A stretch of 38,626 nt of DNA from Rhodospirillaceae bacterium (GTDB lineage: Bacteria; Pseudomonadota; Alphaproteobacteria; Rhodospirillales; Magnetospirillaceae). Below are positions 34,168-38,626 of this stretch, one piece after another (the stretch's first letter is position 1; every line of letters begins with the position of its first letter). The notes below the pieces were generated by a model, which was given only the letters and a program-made list of their open reading frames with translations, had not been told where the DNA came from and did no database searches. The stretch spans positions 1-38,626 of the forward strand of contig JAITNJ010000044.1 in the NCBI GenBank assembly GCA_031290545.1, written 5' to 3'. Position numbers and translations under genes: made by a program.

Positions 34168-34632
34168 TTAATGCTTAACTTTGATTTGAGTAATAATAAG
34201 TTCAAGTAAATTTTGAAGGTTTATTGAATCTTGGGTATGATGAAATTTTTCTCTTGGTTTAAGGTTAATTTTAGCAACACCAGGTTGTAGTTCAATAAAC
34301 TTTGCACCAAAAAGACCGTCTGTATGAATTGAAGCTACACTATCTGTAGGTACAGACACATTGGCAGTTATATGCATGTTAATTACGGCACGAAAACTTT
34401 GATCGAGTGATCTTGCAACAACTTTTCCAATACTAATACCACATAATCTAACATCGCTACCAATAATGATTCCATCTGACTTTTCAAACCGTGCTATCAA
34501 ATCATATCCAGATACTGGTAATTGATTGATTTTAGTATATGTCAAGACAAACATTAAAATACCAATAACAACACAAGCACCAACTATAGCTTCTTTGTAG
34601 GAGCTAATATTATTGATACATCTCCTAATCAT
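34168..34632 (-). CDS. mlaD: MlaD-type MCE-domain protein (first copy)
   Basis: A 154-residue paralogue of the following gene with the same plan: transmembrane segment at about 13-32, then an MCE domain with F-E-K-S-D-G-I-I-I-G-S-D-V-R-L-C-G-I-S-I-G-K-V, V-S-V-P-T-D-S-V-A-S-I, and G-L-F-G-A-K-F-I-E-L-Q-P-G. It ends with a helical tail (I-N-L-Q-N-L-L-E-L-I-I-T-Q-I). It is the first gene of a three-gene operon. The two copies are clearly homologous yet diverged, so they may form a mixed hexamer or serve different transporters. Confidence 0.88.
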   Translation of the reverse strand: MIRRCINNISSYKEAIVGACVVIGILMFVLTYTKINQLPVSGYDLIARFEKSDGIIIGSDVRLCGISIGKVVARSLDQSFRAVINMHITANVSVPTDSVASIHTDGLFGAKFIELQPGVAKINLKPREKFHHTQDSINLQNLLELIITQIKVKH

Positions 34633-34969
34633 AATTAATCACACAACATTTCATTTATTGTTCAACAGCTACTAGTTGATACGAGTTAACTTAAAAAATA
34701 TCTAAAATTAATTACTGACTAAATACTATGCAAACTAATAATTTCTAATTACGTTTTGTGTTCACTTAACTCTAGTTTAATCAAAAATATACAAATATTG
34801 TTATTGATCAAAACATCATTCAATACTTTTTTTAAGTCATTAAAATATCAAACCAAATTTTGTCATTCTTATTTACTACAATCATAATATATTTAATTGT
34901 TCCGTATTTTATCAATATACTTTTATTAATTAAAATTGACTACAGATAATATATAATACGTATAAAATT
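34633..34969. other. Divergent promoter region between mlaD pair and feoAB
   Basis: About 340 very AT-rich bases. A perfect TATAAT at 34952-34957 faces feoA, only 12 bases before its ATG, with TTGACT at 34936-34941 too close to act as its normal -35 box. If TATAAT is used, the feoA mRNA would be nearly leaderless or start translation at the second Met (34985). I could not recognise a Fur, Irr or RirA site. No gene seen. Confidence 0.4.
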
Positions 34970-35287
34970 ATGAAAATTTATCCAATGTCAACTAATATCA
35001 TTTGTTCAAATCTTTTAAACAATAGTAAAGATCAAATAATTCGTCTTGGTAATTGTAAAAAGGGTTGGAGTGGAATAGTAAGTAATTTAACCTTTATAGA
35101 AGGACTCAATATAGATTGGTATGAATTTGAAGAAAGACTTCTTGAGATGGGTTTTATTGAAAATGCTGAAGTTAAAATATTATATGAAGGCCTAATCAAA
35201 CACGATCCAATAGCTGTTCTTGTAAATGAAACTATCGTTGCTATAAGACGTTCTGACGCCTTAACAATTATCGTTCGTCCATTGTAA
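34970..35287 (+). CDS. feoA: Ferrous iron transport protein FeoA
   Basis: A small SH3-fold cytoplasmic protein that regulates FeoB. The 105 residues include a non-conserved ~30-residue N-terminal extension, then L-G-N-C-K-K-G-W-S-G-I-V, R-L-L-E-M-G-F-I-E-N-A-E-V-K-I-L, D-P-I-A-V-L-V, I-V-A-I-R-R-S-D-A, the full FeoA pattern. The ATG at 34970 lacks a ribosome-binding site; Met6 (34985) is another candidate start. Its stop directly abuts the feoB ATG with no spacing, so translation is coupled. No feoC is present. Confidence 0.93.
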   Translation: MKIYPMSTNIICSNLLNNSKDQIIRLGNCKKGWSGIVSNLTFIEGLNIDWYEFEERLLEMGFIENAEVKILYEGLIKHDPIAVLVNETIVAIRRSDALTIIVRPL

Positions 35288-37153
35288 ATGTTATCCATTC
35301 CAAAAATAGCTCTTGTTGGTTGCCCAAATTGTGGAAAAAGCACACTATTCAATGTACTGACTAGTAATCATCAAGAAACTGCAAATTATCCTGGCGTCAC
35401 AGTAGATTCTAAGATTGGGTCGTTAATCACACCACAAGGGAAGACAGTTAATTTATTAGATTTACCTGGAACTTATTCTTTAAATGGTCACAGTCCAGAT
35501 GAAATTATAACACGTGACAACATTCTAGGTCTATTTGATAATGAAATTGCCCCAGTAGCGCTGATCTGTGTCGCAGATGCTACTAATATGCGTATGATAT
35601 TTCGATTGATTCTAGAATTACAAGCAATCAATCGTCCGTTGATATTAGCTATTAATATGACCGATATCGCTAAACGTCATGGTTACAATATTGACATAAA
35701 TCGCCTATCTATCGAACTAGGAATTCCAGTAATACCAATTATTGCCGTTCGTAAAGTTGGTATTACTTCATTATTAACAGAAATTGATCGGCTTATCGAA
35801 TCTAATTTAACTAACACTTTTGATAGAATAATTTGGGAGAAACCTACTAATCAGGAAATTCGCAACTCGTATAAAAAAGCAACATATATTTTTAATACAT
35901 GCATTTTTAGTTCTAATGATAAATATTTAACGATGCAAATAGATCGTATTTTGTTACATCCAGTTTTTGGCATAGTGATTCTTCTTGGTAGTTTTTTTTT
36001 CATATTTCAAGCAGTCTTTACTTGGTCTGCGTTGTTAATAAACGGTATTAAAACGATCTTCAATTTAATCATCACTCAAATTCAATGTATGATGTTGGAT
36101 TGTCTACTTCGTAGTTTAATAATTGATGGGTTGATCGCAGGTGTTGGTAATGTAGTGGTATTTTTACCACAAATATTAATTTTATTTTTATTTATTATTT
36201 TGTTAGAAGATACTGGCTATATGGCAAGAGTAGCCTTCATATTAGATCGTCTAATGGGAAGTGTTGGTTTAAATGGTCGTTCTTTTATTCCTTTATTATC
36301 TAGTTTCGCATGCACTATTCCAGGCATGTTAGCAACTCGCACTATTAAAAATCAAAAAGATCGTCTAACAACTATTCTAATAGCGCCTCTAATGACATGT
36401 TCGGCTCGAATCCCTGTATATACGATGATCATTTCGACTTTCGTGCCACAAAAAAATTTCATAGGTATTTTTAGTCTTCAGGGATTAATAATGTTTGCTC
36501 TTTATGCAATAGGGATCATTTTTGCTTTAATTGTTGCTTTAATTATGAAACGATTGATATGGCATCAAACCTCAGAACCATTTTTAATGGAAATGCCAAA
36601 TTATAAATGTCCACAATTTAAAAAAATAGCATTAAGTTTATGGTATCGAGCAACAATCTTTCTATTGCATATTGGTAAGACAATTCTTGTTACAATGATT
36701 CTTATTTGGTTCTTAAGTTCTTTTCCTAGTGCCCCTCAAAACGCAACCGAACCATCTATAAACTATTCAATTATTGGTATGATTGGACATTTGATTCATC
36801 CAATTTTTGCTCCGATCGGCTTTAGTTGGCAGATCACAGTTGCCCTGATTTTTGGTATTGTTGCTCGTGAAGTTGTAATTGGAGCATTAGGTACAATCTA
36901 TGCTCTTGATATTACAAGTAAAAATATAGATACAACATTACAATCAATATTGGCAACTTATTGGTCGTTACCAACTGCTTTTGCTCTATTAGCTTGGTAT
37001 GTATTTGCACCACAATGTATTTCAACTATAGCAATGATTAAGCATGAAACGCATTCTTTAAGATGGCCAATCTTTTTGTTTATTTATACATTTGTCCTAG
37101 CTTATATGGCAGCATTCCTTACATTTCATATCACGACATTAATAATAAAATAA
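35288..37153 (+). CDS. feoB: Ferrous iron transporter FeoB
   Basis: GTP-dependent Fe(II) uptake permease of the inner membrane. The N-terminal G domain shows G1 G-C-P-N-C-G-K-S (11-18), switch I with Y-P-G-V-T-V (34-39), G3 D-L-P-G (58-61), and G4 N-M-T-D. The membrane region from about residue 220 has the FeoB hallmarks L-L-E-D-T-G-Y-M-A-R-V-A-F, R-S-F-I-P-L-L-S-S-F-A-C-T-I-P-G (gate with Cys), C-S-A-R-I-P-V-Y, and G-I-V-A-R-E-V-V-I-G. At 621 residues it is shorter than E. coli FeoB (773) but within the family's compact range. A run of nine T (35992-36000) falls in the first membrane segment. It forms an operon with feoA. Confidence 0.96.
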   Translation: MLSIPKIALVGCPNCGKSTLFNVLTSNHQETANYPGVTVDSKIGSLITPQGKTVNLLDLPGTYSLNGHSPDEIITRDNILGLFDNEIAPVALICVADATNMRMIFRLILELQAINRPLILAINMTDIAKRHGYNIDINRLSIELGIPVIPIIAVRKVGITSLLTEIDRLIESNLTNTFDRIIWEKPTNQEIRNSYKKATYIFNTCIFSSNDKYLTMQIDRILLHPVFGIVILLGSFFFIFQAVFTWSALLINGIKTIFNLIITQIQCMMLDCLLRSLIIDGLIAGVGNVVVFLPQILILFLFIILLEDTGYMARVAFILDRLMGSVGLNGRSFIPLLSSFACTIPGMLATRTIKNQKDRLTTILIAPLMTCSARIPVYTMIISTFVPQKNFIGIFSLQGLIMFALYAIGIIFALIVALIMKRLIWHQTSEPFLMEMPNYKCPQFKKIALSLWYRATIFLLHIGKTILVTMILIWFLSSFPSAPQNATEPSINYSIIGMIGHLIHPIFAPIGFSWQITVALIFGIVAREVVIGALGTIYALDITSKNIDTTLQSILATYWSLPTAFALLAWYVFAPQCISTIAMIKHETHSLRWPIFLFIYTFVLAYMAAFLTFHITTLIIK

Positions 37154-37527
37154 TTTTGATATCGTTTTTTTCTTAAAAAACATCTGTAAATTTATCAAAT
37201 TTACATTAATTATTAATATAATAGTTTCAAGAATAATAAATCTCATAAATGACTTATTATTAGAATAACAATAAAAACATCTGCAAGAAATTATTTGTAT
37301 AATCTATTGTTAGAAATAATTTTTTATAAATTAGAAATAAAAATAACCTATTTTATAAAATTCTAATTTTTATATAAAAATCACAATCAATTTGATTATA
37401 TCAAAAATGAATCAACATAAATACAACTCAAAGATGAATTCTCAAAATACAATAATTAGATCCTTTAATACTCTAGATAATCAAATTCCAATATTCAAAT
37501 ATCTATTAGTAGTATTATAATCTTTAA
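37154..37527. other. AT-rich gap between feoB and transaldolase gene
   Basis: About 370 bases between two convergent stops, unusually long for that arrangement. TGTAAATTT (37185-37193) and AAATTTACA (37197-37205) form a nine-pair hairpin soon after feoB, a possible terminator without a U-tract. Further on, AAATTAGAA and TTCTAATTT near 37330-37370 are also complementary. No gene or recognisable relic. Confidence 0.4.
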
Positions 37528-38241
37528 TTATTTAATGACATAGTTAGCTATATTTGCATCTTTATAAAAAGTTTGAATTGTCTCTAATGAATATTGTTCT
37601 AAATTTTTATTTACGATTGACAATTTATTAAGAATATCGAGAGTCACAGTAATTATATGACATCCGATATCATTTGCTTGAAATATGTTTAACAGCTCGC
37701 GCGGGCTAGCCCATATCAATTCTACCTTTGGCTTGTCTTTTAAAATTTTAACAGCTTCAGTCATTAATGGTACTGGATCAATACCAGTATCGGCAATTCT
37801 GCCAGCAAATATCGAGATTATAACAGGCATGTCATCACGAAGTGATCTTGTGATAGCATTAATTTGATCAAGCGTAAAAACTGCAGTAATATTAACCATT
37901 ACTCCAGTAGCAGACAACCGTTCGATAATAGGTCCAATAAATTCGCCTTTTGTAGTAGTTACAGGAATCTTAACATTTACATTTTTCCCCCACGAGGCAA
38001 TGATTTTTGCTTGAGCTTCCATAGTTAATAAATCATCAGCGAAAACCTCTAGTGATAGAGGATGGTTTGGAACCAATGAAATTAACTTACGAGAAAAATC
38101 CTCATAATCTAAAATACCTGCCTTACGCATTAGCGTAGGATTTGTTGTAAATCCCTTAATTAGCGGATTAGTGCAAAGTTTTAATATGCTATTCAGATCT
38201 GCTGTATCGGCAAAAATTTTAATTTTTAATTTATTAATCAA
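37528..38241 (-). CDS. Small transaldolase / fructose-6-phosphate aldolase family
   Basis: A 237-residue single-domain TIM-barrel enzyme of the transaldolase family, probably moving a dihydroxyacetone unit between sugar phosphates in the non-oxidative pentose phosphate pathway. Seen: I-F-A-D-T-A-D-L-N, K-G-F-T-T-N-P-T-L-M-R-K-A-G, L-S-L-E-V-F-A-D-D, Schiff-base Lys91 in N-V-N-V-K-I-P-V-T-T, N-I-T-A-V-F-T-L-D-Q, and S-I-F-A-G-R-I-A-D-T-G. No ATG precedes the conserved start; a TTG at 38241 has an excellent ribosome-binding site AGAGGT seven bases upstream, so it is chosen over a TTG at 38283. The domain resembles transaldolase-like proteins also seen near sugar-biosynthesis genes. Exact donor unknown. 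Confidence 0.88.
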   Translation of the reverse strand: MINKLKIKIFADTADLNSILKLCTNPLIKGFTTNPTLMRKAGILDYEDFSRKLISLVPNHPLSLEVFADDLLTMEAQAKIIASWGKNVNVKIPVTTTKGEFIGPIIERLSATGVMVNITAVFTLDQINAITRSLRDDMPVIISIFAGRIADTGIDPVPLMTEAVKILKDKPKVELIWASPRELLNIFQANDIGCHIITVTLDILNKLSIVNKNLEQYSLETIQTFYKDANIANYVIK

Positions 38242-38441
38242 AACTAATACCTCTTTATTTATGCCTGTCTTTATCAATATCAAAATTACATATAGATTAA
38301 ATTTAACTATAATTATAGATAATAGCGTTTCTTATTTTACATCAAACAGCCCTTCGTCTTGAAACTATTCAACATAAACCATCATAGCATTCTCATAAGT
38401 AATTCGAAATAATACAAATATATTATAAACTAAATATATTA

Positions 38442-38482
38442 TTACATCTTTGTTATTAATTTATTAAATAACAAAGATGTAA
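38442..38482. terminator. 16-bp perfect hairpin after phosphohexomutase gene
   Basis: Positions 38442-38457 and 38467-38482 are exact complements (arm TTACATCTTTGTTATT) with a nine-base loop, beginning 17 bases beyond the stop of the leftward gene ending at 38499. Position suits a terminator for that gene. The stem is AT-rich and the following tail is only partly T, so termination efficiency is uncertain. Confidence 0.5.
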
Positions 38483-38498
38483 ATTAATATTTATGAAA

Positions 38499-38626
38499 TT
38501 ATAATTCAATCTTTAATCCAGATTCAGCTAGTTGATATATTAATATATCTTTTAATCGCAACATTCCTTCTTTTGATGTTGATTCGCATCTAGCAACCAA
38601 TGCTGCTTGAGTATTTGATGCTCTAA
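38499..38626 (-). CDS. Phosphomannomutase/phosphoglucomutase, C-terminal fragment (cut by window edge)
   Basis: The minus strand from the window edge reads R-A-S-N-T-Q-A-A-L-V-A-R-C-E, continuing for 41 residues to a TAA at 38501-38499. R-A-S-N-T-Q with a following L-V-x-R-x-E is the phosphate-binding loop of the last domain of alpha-D-phosphohexomutases, in the form common in alphaproteobacterial phosphomannomutase/phosphoglucomutase. The enzyme interconverts hexose 6- and 1-phosphates for nucleotide-sugar and lipopolysaccharide synthesis. Only the end is visible, so substrate preference cannot be judged. Confidence 0.7.
   Translation of the reverse strand, partial: RASNTQAALVARCESTSKEGMLRLKDILIYQLAESGLKIEL

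Noticed and set aside
34936..34957. TTGACT + TATAAT as a standard feoA promoter
   Set aside because: The spacer is only ten bases, too short for sigma70; TATAAT is mentioned only as an isolated hexamer.
1..38626. Mobile elements, CRISPR arrays, toxin-antitoxin or secondary-metabolite clusters
   Set aside because: No transposase, integrase, regularly spaced repeat array, toxin pair, polyketide synthase or peptide synthetase motif was seen in any frame examined.

Overview
The window is a dense but gappy stretch of a very AT-rich bacterial chromosome. Gene content points to an alphaproteobacterium: a DUF2155 protein beside an MCE/MlaD protein, a double-Cys LptD, a two-domain Sua5, a secreted pentapeptide protein ending in a GSIGxC motif, and the phosphomannomutase C-terminal R-A-S-N-T-Q motif. 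Long gene-poor AT-rich gaps, shortened proteins, a gene-end relic and mostly single-copy biosynthetic genes suggest a reduced or reducing genome, such as that of a host-associated symbiont of the Rhodospirillales type (the tunicate symbiont Candidatus Endolissoclinum is one lineage with this character). The lineage call is inference. No phage, transposase, CRISPR, polyketide or other secondary-metabolite genes are visible.

Region 1 (1-5.7 kb): the start of an exported protein gene, a repeat-rich 640-nt gap, a secreted pentapeptide-repeat protein, a UvrD-type helicase lacking its usual C-terminal tail, a small unrecognised lipoprotein, a strong hairpin between convergent genes, and a DcaP-like outer-membrane porin. 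The ribosome-binding region of the porin contains nine consecutive G. Region 2 (5.7-11.5 kb): guanylate kinase, a complete overlapping nadA-nadC-nadB operon for de novo NAD synthesis, and pdxA followed by a decayed duplicate of its own last 15 codons. Region 3 (11.7-17.8 kb): gmhB and an overlapping glycosyltransferase (lipopolysaccharide core), a kinase/ATPase fusion protein, pdxH, then fabI-aroC.

Region 4 (17.8-27.3 kb) is one minus-strand run of seven closely spaced genes: CoA-transferase, cysQ-type phosphatase, sua5, an FAD-linked 2-hydroxyacid dehydrogenase, lptF, lptD and surA. lptF overlaps lptD directly, so lptG is missing from its usual place. Region 5 (27.5-32.2 kb): tRNA-Gln(UUG), a fold-III ornithine-type decarboxylase, thiS-thiG, and the divergent accB-accC pair with a clear promoter. 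Region 6 (32.3-38.6 kb): a membrane protein resembling the front half of Tim44-like proteins, a DUF2155 gene with two tandem MlaD-type genes, feoA-feoB, a small transaldolase with a TTG start, and the 3' end of a phosphohexomutase gene.

Together the genes supply cofactors (NAD, pyridoxal phosphate, thiamine thiazole), fatty-acid initiation and elongation (accBC, fabI), aromatic precursors (aroC), ferrous iron uptake, and a nearly complete outer-membrane programme (heptose/core synthesis, Lpt transport, SurA chaperone, MCE lipid transport, porin). The organism therefore appears to retain a real lipopolysaccharide-bearing outer membrane. The most striking non-coding signals are the porin G-tract, the pdxA tail duplication and several strong inverted repeats in leaders.
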